Source of the DNA: Congeria kusceri
Taxonomy: Eukaryota > Mollusca > Bivalvia > Myida > Dreissenidae
Direction of reading: 5' to 3'
NCBI GenBank assembly: GCA_027627225.1
Contig: CM051033.1
Coordinates: 53,800,410-53,864,409, forward strand
Length of the DNA: 64,000 nt
Positions 12,786 through 24,341 of the stretch are shown here, piece by piece. The stretch's first letter is position 1. Every line of letters begins with the position of its first letter. The notes under the pieces were generated by a model. That model was not told the origin of the DNA. It searched no databases and worked only from the letters and a program-made list of their open reading frames with translations. A program made the translations under genes and the position numbers.

Positions 12786-13217
12786 ATTAAATACCACTCT
12801 CGCTACACCGTATTTAAATCTATATCAACATAAATTCCGATAACAGAAACTCGTCCAAAACTACTCAAACAACGGAACACACGTACGGGTTGTCATGAAG
12901 ATTAATTAGTGTCAGGTTAATAATTTCGCACTATAACAGAATTTAGTTTTGTTTGTACCTTTAATCTACATGTGTATTTGTTTGATTGGAAATACTTTCT
13001 AGCGTTATCTGTATTTCGTGTAGCAGTTACGAACTGTTGTTTGGTTAACTATGTAACATAAATATTATGAACTGGTATATTTATGTTGTGTGTATGAAAC
13101 TGAGTTTGTGTCTCATTATAAACGAAAACTTAGTTTGTTCACTCGTAGTTTTGATAAAATGCCTTCAAATCATATCTTCACATCAAATTTCATGAAGTCA
13201 AGTTTTACGCTTGTGTT

Positions 13218-13808
13218 ATTGGCAGGTTATCTGGAGATATCACCCTCTCAGGTTGCATCTCATGGTTACCCTGCTTTTCTACACGTCGAACTCCTCTACG
13301 ATACAGGCGGGGTTGATTTGGCTTTTGATATGTATGACGTTTACCATTCTTAAAATATCCAAGCATCCCTCTCTGTCTTAGGGCCTTTAGCTGCTGACGC
13401 TGCAAATATGTCAAATCATTTGACATTCTAATTCCGTTTCGTCTTAGTTGATCTCTATATCCGAATGACTTAAATTTATCTTCTGGTCTTGCAAACGCAA
13501 CTATAATCATTCTGGGCTCGTTTGATTTACCAGTGACCATTGACCCAATGCGCTGCGCCCTTACTAATGATGAGTCATTAAAGTTATAACTTTCATCGAC
13601 TGAGCTAAGGACTTTATCCCTTAATATTGTTTTCAGCTCTGCACTACTTCTTTCGACTTCTTTTATCCCAAATACCCTTACGGAATGTTTTAGCCTTTCT
13701 GATTCTAAAATGTTCAATTGTGCTTCTATACCTGATATTCCTGACTCATGCTGCTCATCATGGTATGCCAAACTCTCTATATCACTTTGCAATACTTCCC
13801 GGTTGTAA
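13218..13808 (-). mobile_element. Non-LTR retrotransposon ORF1 fragment, copy 1 (inverted piece only)
   Basis: Minus-strand open frame matching the central and C-terminal ORF1 of the element at 29,381-34,353 (for example ESLAYHDEQ, NDLTYLQRQQLKALRQRG). In copy 1 the ORF1 frame is continuous here, while copy 2 has a 1-base loss after DQLRR. The fragment ends abruptly at 13,808 inside ORF1. About 14 bases of filler follow, then sequence that corresponds to 38,124 onward in copy 2. The break inside the element indicates deletion, not a separate insertion. Confidence 0.85.
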
Positions 13809-14101
13809 TTTTTTACAACTACGTCCAATCAATTCCAAACTGTTACTAAATGCTTTGCAACATATTACACGCATATAACTCAAGAGATTGGAAACACTTC
13901 ATCATAGATACTTTAATCCACCCTGGAGCAGTCCAATAATTGGATAAGAAAGTTTATACATTTACACCAATATTTCAATTTTTAGTTACAGAAACATCTC
14001 GAAAAAAATGTAGCGTGCTTAAATGACCTCAGTACAACATGTTATTGTGTTTTCTGACGTTAACTTCTTTATACGGTTACGGTGATAGCATATTTTGTAA
14101 T

Positions 14102-14296
14102 CTACTCTGTTAGCGACAACGTTAAAGTATGTACCTCCCGAACAACAAGAAATGCACATAGCTGTACACTTTTGCATAACAATGTGTTATTTGGCAGCGC
14201 AATCTTATACGAATCTGCAACAAACAACTGAATATAGTGTAATGAAAAGATCAAACGTACACAAATGGCACCAATGATTCCGATATGGAACAGCAA
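14102..14296 (-). other. Small open frame shared by both copies, unknown
   Basis: A 64-codon minus-strand frame with a hydrophobic start (LLFHIGIIGAICVRLIF) is identical at protein level to the start of the frame at 38,458-38,724. No ATG opens it; the frame begins at TTG. It lies in a stretch richer in GC than its surroundings (14,290-14,400). No domain recognised; it may be part of an exon or chance. Confidence 0.25.
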
Positions 14297-14730
14297 GCAT
14301 CGAAGATGATGAACACAATGATTGATCGAGAATTACGACGGCGACGCGAAGGCTGTTGACTTCGTCGTGAATTAAGGTCGTACGGGGTTTGCAGAAGCGC
14401 TCGGAACAGTTCGGACTTTCTTACATTAGATACTGGAAATGAGAACGTTTTGTGCGAAAATGGTTAAACGATTAAAAATCATTCTTGTTCATTTACTCTT
14501 AAAATATTATTACTGTTATCGGTGGAATAAATATCCAATTGAATAGGAATCTCGGGCATTGTAGTTTTTTATTACCAAAGGAATCGCGAATTTATTTAAT
14601 GAACACTTTATTATTGGATAAAAACCTATACTGACGAGATGAATGAAATCTGGTGCTTTTCATCAATGGTTTATTCTTGTCATATTTTTGTTTTATGATT
14701 TGTTTCCTGTTATCAATAGGTTACTGGCCT

Positions 14731-14991
14731 GGGTCCGTATTCCAGAAGCATCTTAATTTTATCTTAAAATATTTCCACTTAATAATATAATTTTTGTAAC
14801 ACAATATTATTTAAAACTACTTATAAATGTGTGGATCCCTTTGCAATTACGTGAACGATAGCTAATAAAAAGTTGATTATAAATACACACTTAGCATAAT
14901 GCCATTCAAATATGAAATAAAATGTTAATGAAACATTATGATTTTAAGGTTAAGGATAAGATTTTACGTAATATGTTTCTGGAATACGAAC
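14731..14991. mobile_element. Palindromic MITE-like element
   Basis: The left end reads gggtccgtattccagaagca and the right end is its imperfect complement, gtttctggaatacgaac. The arms continue through tcttaattttatcttaaaat and attttaaggttaaggataag. The length is about 260 bp with no ORF. A single arm of the same family appears near 1,080-1,132 (and 17,535-17,588). Confidence 0.6.
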
Positions 14992-15296
14992 GACGATGTG
15001 CTGATAATAAGAGTGTATCTCCTGCTGATGCAGCTGGGGTTTCACATATTTTATATTGCAATTATGACATACAAGAAGTGATTTAGCTGATAATTGTATT
15101 TACTTCATTTCATCGTGCTTCAGAAAGTGGCAATTCTGTTGCTCTGGTGAACATTAAACCATTGAGTAATTAAATTGCAATTCAATTGAATTAATATTCT
15201 CTTTTATTGCTATTTAATTTGAATTGCAATGCCATGAAGTTAACATTTATTTACAAGTGCGTGTTTGGTGATTAATTCTGGGCTAAGTGTAAAGTT

Positions 15297-15480
15297 TGGC
15301 ATGTCTTTAAACCGGTTTAAACCCCCAATGCTTTGCATTGGCTGTTCCAAGGCGGTGACCCCAGTTTTATTCATTTTTATGTTTTGTGTTTGTTTTGTAT
15401 GTATTGACCTGTATTGTATAGGCAATTGGTCACATGCCTCAAATAAAGGACCAGCGGATGGTAATAAGGGATTATCTCCT
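15297..15480 (+). repeat. Dispersed repeat, ttaaaccggtttaaa family
   Basis: Shares tttaaaccggtttaaa, 'ccaaggcggtgaccccag' and a tail with ataaaggacc with 44,705-44,885. An antisense stub lies at 40,555-40,595. This looks like the 3' part of a SINE or LINE; no ORF. Confidence 0.7.
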
Positions 15481-17106
15481 GATGATGTCTCTGGAGCTAT
15501 ATATTCCTATATTTCCTATCCAGATACGTCCACAGGTCTTATTTGATCCACACATGTGTCCATTTAATAATGCACGAGTTAGAGGATTGGACAAATTTGA
15601 GTTATATCAAAGTTATTACCATGTTTCTTGAAAATGTTTGTCATACAATTGTTGAATTATTGCTGTCTATTCCTATACCTCAGGGGAAATATTTAATTGG
15701 TTCACTGGTCGAAATGATAACATTTTAATGAGTATATCAAGCGAATGTATAATACGTTGAAAAGCCACAGCTAATGTATCATTGAAAATATGCGTCTGAA
15801 AACATTGTTAAGGAATAAATAATATCGTTCCCTTGGTGCAGAAACTACTGTAACTGACATTTTACAAATTTTACATGAGAAGCACAAACTGATTTTCAAA
15901 AAAACTGATTTAATGCATTCAAATAAGCGTATTAAGGAGCAGTTGTTATTTGTGAACAGCTTAGTTCGAATAAAAAATAATTGTATATTCCTGTTCAGTT
16001 ACATGACTTTTAGCGCTGATTTTTTTTGAGCGCCCAAAGTCTTGTTAGTGCACAAACAATAGTATTTTATTTGATATTTCCAACATATACACCTTTTGAC
16101 AAGTTATATTTTACATTTATCATCTATATTATTATAATTAACTAATTTCATCCATTGAATGTACATCAATTAATTATTTGTGAATTTTATTGAGATCATC
16201 ATTCTTAGTGCGCAAAGCTGGATACTAAGTGTACTTACCATACTTTTTGCGCCAACATTTTTGCCAAAATATATTGTGTGTGTGGAAAAGTCAGGATTGC
16301 CAGGTTGAATTCAAATATGTTATGAGATATGGTATACAGGCTCAAAAAAAATACATATAAGTGTATTTCCTAGAAAATGTCAGTTACATGACTTTTTGCG
16401 CCAATGTGACGATATTGGTACCTACAAGGACTTCCGGAATGATATGAAGTTACAAAATTAGTCCAATTGTCAATAAGAACGTCAAACATTGCCATTCTGT
16501 TACTGACACTGTGTAAGTTGAAAAAGATTAATTTGTAGTTTGCATATACAGTTTCAGCACGATCCTTGTTCAGGTTGCAAGGTCAGGGCTTACATATTTT
16601 AACAAATGGTGCATGCTAATTTTGTTCCTACTGTCAATAATTCCAGCTTAAATTAAACAAGTTTAAAGTAATAGTGTGCTTGTTACTATAGCATAACTAT
16701 ATGTTATTTATTTGCCAATATGCTGGGCAACTTATTTTAATGCAGAGTTGCACCAATTGTCACACAAACACAGGTCAACATATAATTAATTGCATGTATT
16801 GTCCCAAGAATCCATTATCTTGCGATCAGTTATGTACAAAACTACAATAAGTAAAAACATACGGCACACATCTGAAGAGATTTTTTTATTGAACAGAAAA
16901 GCAAGAGTAGCATACAACACATACACAACAATACAGACCAGACAACTGTATATCGATAGCCAGATCATCATTCTGCTTTTAAAAAACAACCTTTAATGAA
17001 CACATGTAATAAGTACAAGTAGGCCATAGAAAAAATGATGATAAATGAGATATGAGATCAATGAAATGAGATAAAATACACAAAAATGTTACAATATAAA
17101 AATATC

Positions 17107-17232
17107 ATATGACAGCGTGTGTGTCATTGATATTGTCAACCCGAGGGCAGAATGTTACCCGAGGCAAAAGACGATTGGTGACATTCTGTTAAAAGGGTTG
17201 AGAATATCAATGTCACACACGCTGCCATTTGA
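17107..17232. repeat. Imperfect palindrome (foldback), copy 2
   Basis: Counterpart of the foldback at 654-779 with only a few substitutions, so it was present before the block duplicated. Confidence 0.7.
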
Positions 17233-18497
17233 TTTATTGTATTATACCGAACAAAATTAAGTAAATAAAAAGTTTAAAACATGTTTTTTTTAGGTCATTT
17301 AATTATGCTCATCAAGATTGAAAAGTGACGTCAAGACTATATGACGTCACGACAAGGGAGGCAAACAATCCATAATTTGGAAGTTACAATTTTTGTCAGG
17401 TTATATTTATAAAACAACATATACATTAGTGAACAAAATTACAGTTAGGTAAATAATAGTTAATAATAAGTTGATAATTGGTGAACACTAAGCAGAATTT
17501 CATTTAAACATATAATAAAATGCTAAAGAAAATTGATGGTTTTAATGCTAAGGATAAGATTTCACTTAAGATTTTTCTGGAATACGTCCCCTGACTCAAT
17601 TACATCTTGATCCTGATAATCAGGCTAAACTTGTTGTGTGAACATGCGGCCAGTCCTAGCTGAGCGTCATTTTCTAGCTCAACTGAGCAGATTCCCTTAA
17701 ATATTTTATTTTAAAATAACATTTTGTCAAAAAAATGTCATGAAATATTGTGTCATTCCGATTACAATATTCAGTTCATATTGCAAATGTGCGCTAAGAT
17801 GAGTTCATAATTATGTAAAATAAATATTTGATCAAAAATTGAAATTGATCCAGAGTTTTAGTGAACGCCATTTTTGAGCCAGATCCTGAAATATGTGATT
17901 CAATTTCATCTTAATCAGGCTTAGCTTATTTTATGAACATAAGGCCAGGACTACACCGGAAACTCAATTGGGGTTAATTTTTTAAAACCCTAACATTCAT
18001 TTACTCTATAGCTGTTTCGTGCATATATCTTCTTTATACACATATTCTTTAAGTTAGTAAATACTGAACACATTTTCTTAATTAACCTCTTTCGAATCAA
18101 AATAATTGTATTTTTCAGAAAATTTGATGTGCAATTTTCATCTAAATTTTTCAGAGCTTTTGAATACCTTATGTTTTGAAATCTAGATTTTGGAATTGTA
18201 ACATAAATGTGTGTAAAGGATATGTTACTCTAATATTATTTTTAAGAATATAACTTAGATTTACATGCTAGCACCTTACATTTTAACAGTCTAACATTTT
18301 AACCTCCCTCAAGCTATATAGCTTAGATTTATTTCCATTAAATTTCTATTAATCGAGATTCACAAACATTTCAAAAGCTTTGTCACGTGGTCATCCAAAA
18401 TTAGTATTATCATAATTAATGTTTTGTGTCTTCCTGTGTTGCCGATGTATTGGGACAAACATTAGCGACCCAACAAGGTTTTTTTTAAAGGTTTTTG

Positions 18498-18639
18498 ACC
18501 CTAGGGTTAGGGAAAGGGTTAGGATTAGGTTAGGGTTCCCTTAGTTAAGGCTAGGTTATGATTAGGGTTAGGTTTAGAGCCCCAATTATTGCAAGTTTAG
18601 GAGTTAGCCCTACGATTACTGGGTCCGTCCCAGTAATCG
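18498..18639 (+). repeat. Degenerate TTAGGG tract plus palindrome, copy 2
   Basis: Counterpart of 2,058-2,199 in the second block, again a TTAGGG-like tract followed by the perfect 11 bp stem with 5-base loop at 18,613-18,639. Confidence 0.65.
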
Positions 18640-19474
18640 ACCTATGGGTGTTTATAATGGGCAAGACCCAATATGTCGGCAAGTTAAAAATAAACAAACT
18701 ATATAGGAGAAGCGTTATTGTACACACAAGCATGCGCTAAAATTACAGGACCAAGCCAAGATGATAAGACTGAAAAAAATGTATGTTTAATTTAAGAATA
18801 CTGACATTGTATTCTTTACATTTAATAACTTTGTTAAATACAAAAGTATAAAAAGCACATTAACAACATCGCTCAACGCAATCAGCAGTTAGGAGCTGTG
18901 CTTCATTTTATGAAGTGCTAGCATTCACTGCGGAACTTTTTCCGGTTTAAATTACAAAACGCAAAATTTAAGAGAACTCAAATATATAAATGGATTTCTT
19001 TAAACTAAAGGTACTGGGAATGTCAGGATGTAATACAAAGAGCAGTGTTAGAAAAACATTCTTTTCAGGGTCAAACCCATAAGATATATTATTAGTTTAA
19101 GAGAATAAAGACGATATATTTGAAAATTGGCCCGAAGCCTGGATTTGACGACCACATCGATAATTTATGTTTAAAAAATAAAGAAAAATATATTTATCTT
19201 TTCAACGAACCTAATACTGTTTCAAATGATTGTGTAGGTCAAACAGTATGTGCATACAAAAATATAATATGTTTGCATAATCAGATAATTAGTTATTAAT
19301 TACGAAAATTAAGTCACACTCAACCTAATGGTCGTTGTCGCCTTAAGTCTGCTTTGTTGGACAATTTATTCGCCCTATGGTGACGATTATATATTATATA
19401 TAATAGCGCAGTTTGCGCTATTGCAGAGATACGAAGTGAGCAAAGTTCATGTTTCCTAGTCTTTTCTTATTTAT

Positions 19475-22129
19475 TTAATAATAGTATTGGTAGAAGTTAT
19501 CCCAAGTCCAGTTCCATTTCCCATAGTTCCGATCGTCATCAGTGAAAGGACCTTCATTTCCATCCAATCGCTGGTGCTTGCCACTGTTTTCGTAGTTGAA
19601 TTGTTCACCTTTGGAAGCGGCCAAGGACAAGCAAATAACAATCGACATAAAGAGAAGAATTAAAAACATTACAAAACACACAAAGTCTAAAAAATTTACA
19701 ACATCTTTCCAGGTGATCGTTTTATTTTCTGCGCCCTCCGTTGTGCAATCCATGGTTCCATTTGTCTTGATACCAGGTGATACGCATGGAAGACAACTCA
19801 GCATTTTCATCAGTTTGACAAGAGGTCCTGGAACTTTTGTAGGCGGTTCGATTTTTCCGAAGCTATCCAACCGCAAGAAAATTAGTGCAAATATTGTTGA
19901 CAGTGTGCTTATAGATGTTTGCATGACGAGAAAGGATGTAATTACGGGCACTGATTCAGAGTTTTGTGGGAGGGTGTTTGAAACAATCGTCAAAAACACC
20001 GCAAATGCCAAAAACACCGTGACAGCGAAGCCCGCTTTCTCTCCAGCACTGACAGGCAACATGAAAATGAAGATGTTCAGAATGGATAGCATGCTTATCG
20101 GCAAGAGTACTGACAGTATGAAATACATTGGCTTTCTCTTTAGCGTCAGTTTAAAGCTGACCGTTGTGTCCAGTTCGTCTAGCCCGATGTGCCAGCTAGT
20201 ACTGGTGAGTTTCCACGCGGAATTTTCTTCGTAATCAGCCAGGTTTAATCCTTTAGAACCATTTTTCCCGCTCGTCATATTCACCTATAAAATATATACT
20301 TGTGAAACCAGTATAAATATGTTATGCATTATCGTTGAGGTTTGCTATTTATATATAATTTACTGAATATTCTCTCACGTTTTGTTGAGTATCAGAAGTA
20401 TCAGATGTAGTTGCATACAAATACAAAAATAATTCATGGATGGTACATATGAAAATCAATTTCTGAAAAGAAGGAATGTTACCTGATGTCTTGTATAACT
20501 CCAGGCCTGGAACCTAAGATAGCACGTCTGGTAGTCGAACGGATAGTAGGTGATATCAATGGAACATATTGATTTAAAAACCTTTGAAACAGAACAATTG
20601 TAGGAGTTAATAATATTCAACTTCAAATTTGTTCACATTAGTATTTCAATAGTAATGTTTATTTTATGCACAAAACAAAGAAACCGTTGTACAAATGTTG
20701 GTACATGGTTTACGTTCATTGGCAAAAGATACATTTTGAGTGTTGTTATTTTTTCCACGGTGATTCTTCAATTCTAATTGGTCATTTGAGAAGCCGTCAC
20801 AGCATCACAAGCAAAAATTGGTCAATGAGAAAATGTGATGTCAAAGCAGATGAAGTCTAATTCGCTGACAATGACTGACTACGTAATTTAGTACCTGAAA
20901 TGGTTGCCATGAAATCAAGCCAGTGTGTGTATTCTTGACATTCAGAGATTTGTCACCAAGGCTTTTGTAATCCAGGTATGAATTTTTCAGTGCGATGTCC
21001 GGTTTCCAAACTTCATCCTAACAACAAATGATATGTTACTAATCGAAATAAATATAAAGGTTAAGGATAAATGTAGAAGTTTCATTGACAATTTCAAAAG
21101 TTTGCACATACTTCTTTCATTTACATATAGTACGTTTTGTTTTTAATTGTTCAATTCTGTACGTCTTATTAATCGACCGCAAATGCATTCATGAATGTAA
21201 TTGATTTAAACATATTTTATTTCTCGAACGCATATGCAAAACAAATGCAATTGCAAGTAATTCGCACGTACCAAAAATGGATCAGAACGAAAGATAAAAT
21301 GGCTCTTCTCCATGAATGGTATTTTGCGGAATAGTATGTAACATAATATAGTGGCAGTTAAGTATTTGAAAATAACTTAACAGTCATGGTAAATATGATG
21401 ATAGAAAGATATAAGTCCGAGGCGAAGGATAAATGTTAAAAGAAGTAGGAGGGATATATGAGGTAGAGAGAAAGACATAAATGAAGAAAGGTTGAAGTTT
21501 AATAACTGTAATGAAATGATTTTTTTTCGATGTGACAGAGATAATAGCAACCGAACCTGGGGCCAGTGGTAAAAGCTGATTGCACCGTAATCAGATGAAT
21601 TCCATATTAGAAACGAGTCGTTCCAGCTGACGGACAGATAAGCCATTGTAGTGAGAACCTCTTTTGCCTCGCTAAGTTCGTTTATCGAGAACATATGGAG
21701 ATTCACGTTGACATCTGAAATGTGTGTCCATATGTTATATGATAGATTCACGCAACATTCTTAACATGCATAATTAAATACAGCATATCATGGTGCGTAC
21801 AGATAAATATATCCGTTATATGTTCACACTTATATATATGTGTGTGTTGGTCAGCAAGCGAAACAAAAAAGAAGAAACGATACGTATGCCTTCACAAACT
21901 CAATAAAATAGTATATTCAATATTCATTCGGCTTGAAAGTTAACCCATAAAATATATGATGCATAATACCTATTGCACTGGATTGATTGTTTATAGGTCG
22001 AATTCTTTTGTTGTAAGGGCCTGTCTCAAACAACTTCTTATGTAGCTTTTTCGCATCATCTCCATTTTGTGTCACCACGTGATTAAAATAGCCAATCAAA
22101 ACGAGCAGAACAATACACCAGCTGTGCAT
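19475..22129 (-). CDS. Nicotinic-acetylcholine-receptor-like (Cys-loop ligand-gated ion channel) subunit, five exons
   Basis: Predicted subunit of a pentameric ligand-gated channel of the plasma membrane. Exons read leftward: 22,129-21,970, 21,714-21,557, 21,017-20,895, 20,581-20,483, 20,284-19,475; all introns are GT-AG and the frame stays open for about 449 residues. Residues 1-20 look like a signal peptide. The mature N-terminus has YNKRIRPINNQSSAIDV; loop D W is in SVSWNDS; loop A region is VWKPDIALKNS. The Cys-loop spans residues 153-167 (C-13-C, ending FDYQTC), and the loop B tryptophan is in QAWSYT. M1 is about 232-257, M2 262-286, M3 292-318 and M4 379-402. M2 has GEK at its inner end and the 9' leucine, as in cation-selective channels. 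Loop C lacks the vicinal Cys-Cys pair, so it is non-alpha type. The M3-M4 loop is short (about 60 residues), and a tyrosine-rich tail of about 48 residues follows M4. AATAAA overlaps the stop. The ligand cannot be told. The first ATG was chosen because a TAG lies in frame upstream. Confidence 0.9.
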
Positions 22130-24186
22130 GACCTTCAGAACATAAATGCAGAAATAAAGCTACTAACAATAATAGATATTGATGCTTAATTAGCACGTGA
22201 ACATAGGTTTGTGTAAGCACTTATTTATTTTCATAGCGGATATTTCAGTTCATTACATTAACATGTATAACAAAGTACATGTGCAATGTTTACGACTCGT
22301 CGTTTCACTGTTTCACCCCAAACCGCACTGACAGGTATTGTTCTGACACTAATCTAAAATGCAGTTATATATTTGTTTCCGCGACCATTATTTGTTGCCG
22401 GTTCATATTTGTAATGTCGTGCCAGCAATGTACTCGTACTTTTGTAAATTTTGCTCAGCGATTTTAGGCCGATACTTTTGTAAATTTTGCTCAGCTTTTT
22501 AGCCGATAACTGTTGATAATAGTATCAATAACATCAATAACATATCAAACAAATAAAATAATACATAAACATAACTTCAAATCGTGTTCAAAGCAATTGA
22601 CGAACATACAAACTATAAACAATTACGTAAAATAATAATTACCGCTAACTCATATTGAAACTAGTTTGAATAAAAAATAAAATACATACGAACGTACGAA
22701 TTGTAAGAGTTTGTATAATCCGAGCAAAGCGTCTGACGTCTATGCAATCTCTAACTGAAACTATCCTTGTTGTGTGGTTTTATGGTTTTAACAGAGCAGT
22801 TCTCCGAAAACATTTTCCTTGTTTTTGTCAACGTTCTTCCGTGAAATGAAACGGATACCCAGCGTTGAGAGTAACCTGGTTTGCATTATTGGCAAAAAAA
22901 TATTTCAAGTAAGGTACTGATTTGCAGCAAATGTAAAATGAATGAAAGACGTATTAGATCGGATAACCATTGCAAACTGTGTTAGTGTTATGGAGGCGCC
23001 ATTGTAAGGTGCATGTATTGTATAACCTGTGCGATTTTGAGATTTGTGTTGATCATTGATCATGGTCTTCTTCCAAACATAATCATTCATTTCAACACAG
23101 GTGACGCGACAACTGCTGGAGGTTAGAACAATACAATATAAGGAAAGAACTGTTGATTTGTCAAGTCAAAACATTCACTTATCATACGAAAATATTATTT
23201 AAGATATTAAAAAAATGGAGAAGTCTACTGTAATATTTATATTGATTTACATATGTGCTGCACACTGTTTTCTATGTAAATAAAATATTGATAAGTAACT
23301 GAAATCAGTAGGCTAAAATCTGATCGCAAGAATGCATGTTTTGAGTGGTAATATTGGTTTGTTTAAAAAATACAATGTATATGGGACTGCTTTACCTTTG
23401 GTTTATCTGGTTCCATGACATGAAACTGATATCATGTTTTAAGACATGCCTATTCACTTGCTTTCATTACATGTATTGTTCAAATTAACAATATTACAAA
23501 CCAATCAAGAAATTTTCAGACAAAAGAACACAACGTAAGTGTTAAAGGTATTGTAGTCTATATGAATGTTGGACGTTCATGTAAGGATTGTTTGACAATA
23601 GATTACTATCAACGTAAAGGGAAATCCTTCATGCAGTTATATTTATGGTAATAACTTACGCATAAGGATTTAGTGTCTCGTCCATTGAAAATAGTCTGTT
23701 TTCAGGAAACACCTGTTACCAACTAATCATATGTTAATCAAGTTTTTGGTTAGGTTAGTCCAGGTGCTTTACTTGATGCGGATATTTATCAATAACATTA
23801 CAAATAGGAAAATCTGTGAATAAGCCTAACGCCTCCTAGAATTGTAAATAATTTCGAACATGAAAATAATCCGGACACGTGTATCTATTTATAAAAATGT
23901 ATAAAGACAAATCAGACATGCACAATGGATTTTAGTACAAATAATACCCCATATGATTGCAGTAATAGATGTCAAAACAAAATAGGGTTAAAATAATTGC
24001 AGTTTAGATGAAAGCTAATCCTAAAAGGAGAGGCCGAAACTAACTGTTTACACGTCACTTTACAAACGTGCAGGTGTTCAGATTTGATTTTGACCATGAA
24101 GTGGCGTAAACATGTGTTAAATATAAAAAGGCGGAACATATGTAAAACAAAACGGTATCATTTTCCTCTTAAAAGAACGACATTCA

Positions 24187-24341
24187 GAATTGAAACGCTC
24201 TTTTTCGGCGCTTCATCGATGCATGAAAGTCAGTTTTTTTGTATCTAATTTGCATAAAGCCGAAGGCTTTATGTACAAATTAGATTTAAAAAAAACTGAC
24301 CTTCATACATCGATGAAGCGCCGGAAAGAGCGTTTCAATTC
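24187..24341. repeat. Long hairpin, copy 2 (more complete palindrome)
   Basis: Counterpart of 7,685-7,828, with a longer and better paired centre: gcataaagcc/ggctttatg surrounds a very small loop, so the 155 bp form is nearly a full palindrome. The copy-1 form appears to have lost part of the centre. Deletion at palindrome centres is common. Confidence 0.75.

Larger units (their letters stand above)
12299..12933. mobile_element. MITE-like element with perfect terminal inverted repeats, TA target duplication
   Basis: The termini are exact complements: tagtgcgaaattattaacct at the left and aggttaataatttcgcacta at the right, continuing inward to 26 bp in all. TA flanks both ends, which fits a TA target duplication as used by Tc1/mariner-like elements. 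The interior has no transposase; it carries two tRNA-like sequences in opposite orientation (12,431-12,502 plus; 12,720-12,785 minus). It is non-autonomous. The family name is not known to me. Confidence 0.8.
5722..13217. other. Upstream/intergenic DNA of copy 1, no gene recognised
   Basis: AT-rich DNA between the receptor pseudogene and the retrotransposon remnant. Short open frames here do not persist convincingly in copy 2 and show no domain I recognise. Contents listed separately: the 144 bp hairpin at 7,685, short repeats at 9,350, a tandem pair at 11,027, a dispersed element at 11,700 and a MITE at 12,299. Confidence 0.6.
1..14656. repeat. Large direct duplication, copy 1 (left edge cut by window)
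   Basis: This block matches 16,454-39,083 in the same orientation, almost base for base apart from scattered substitutions and indels. Position 1 corresponds to about 16,454. The match is lost at about 14,656, where copy 1 runs into the unique spacer. Copy 1 begins at the first base of the window, so its true left end and the possibility of further copies to the left cannot be judged. It carries the broken receptor gene, a MITE and a remnant of a retrotransposon ORF1. Compared with copy 2 it lacks 8.15 kb (29,972-38,123) and gains about 260 bp at 11,750-12,010. Confidence 0.93.
14657..16453. other. Spacer between the two duplicated blocks
   Basis: Not found elsewhere as a whole. It holds a palindromic MITE-like element (14,731-14,991), a dispersed repeat (15,297-15,480) and a short motif, atgacttttwgcgc, recurring near 16,005 and 16,388 with a relative near 16,240. 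Open frames here overlap the repeat and show no domain. Confidence 0.6.

Noticed and set aside
22696..22745. 50 bp insertion in copy 2 as a mobile element
   Set aside because: No inverted ends or target duplication were visible; it may equally be a deletion in copy 1.
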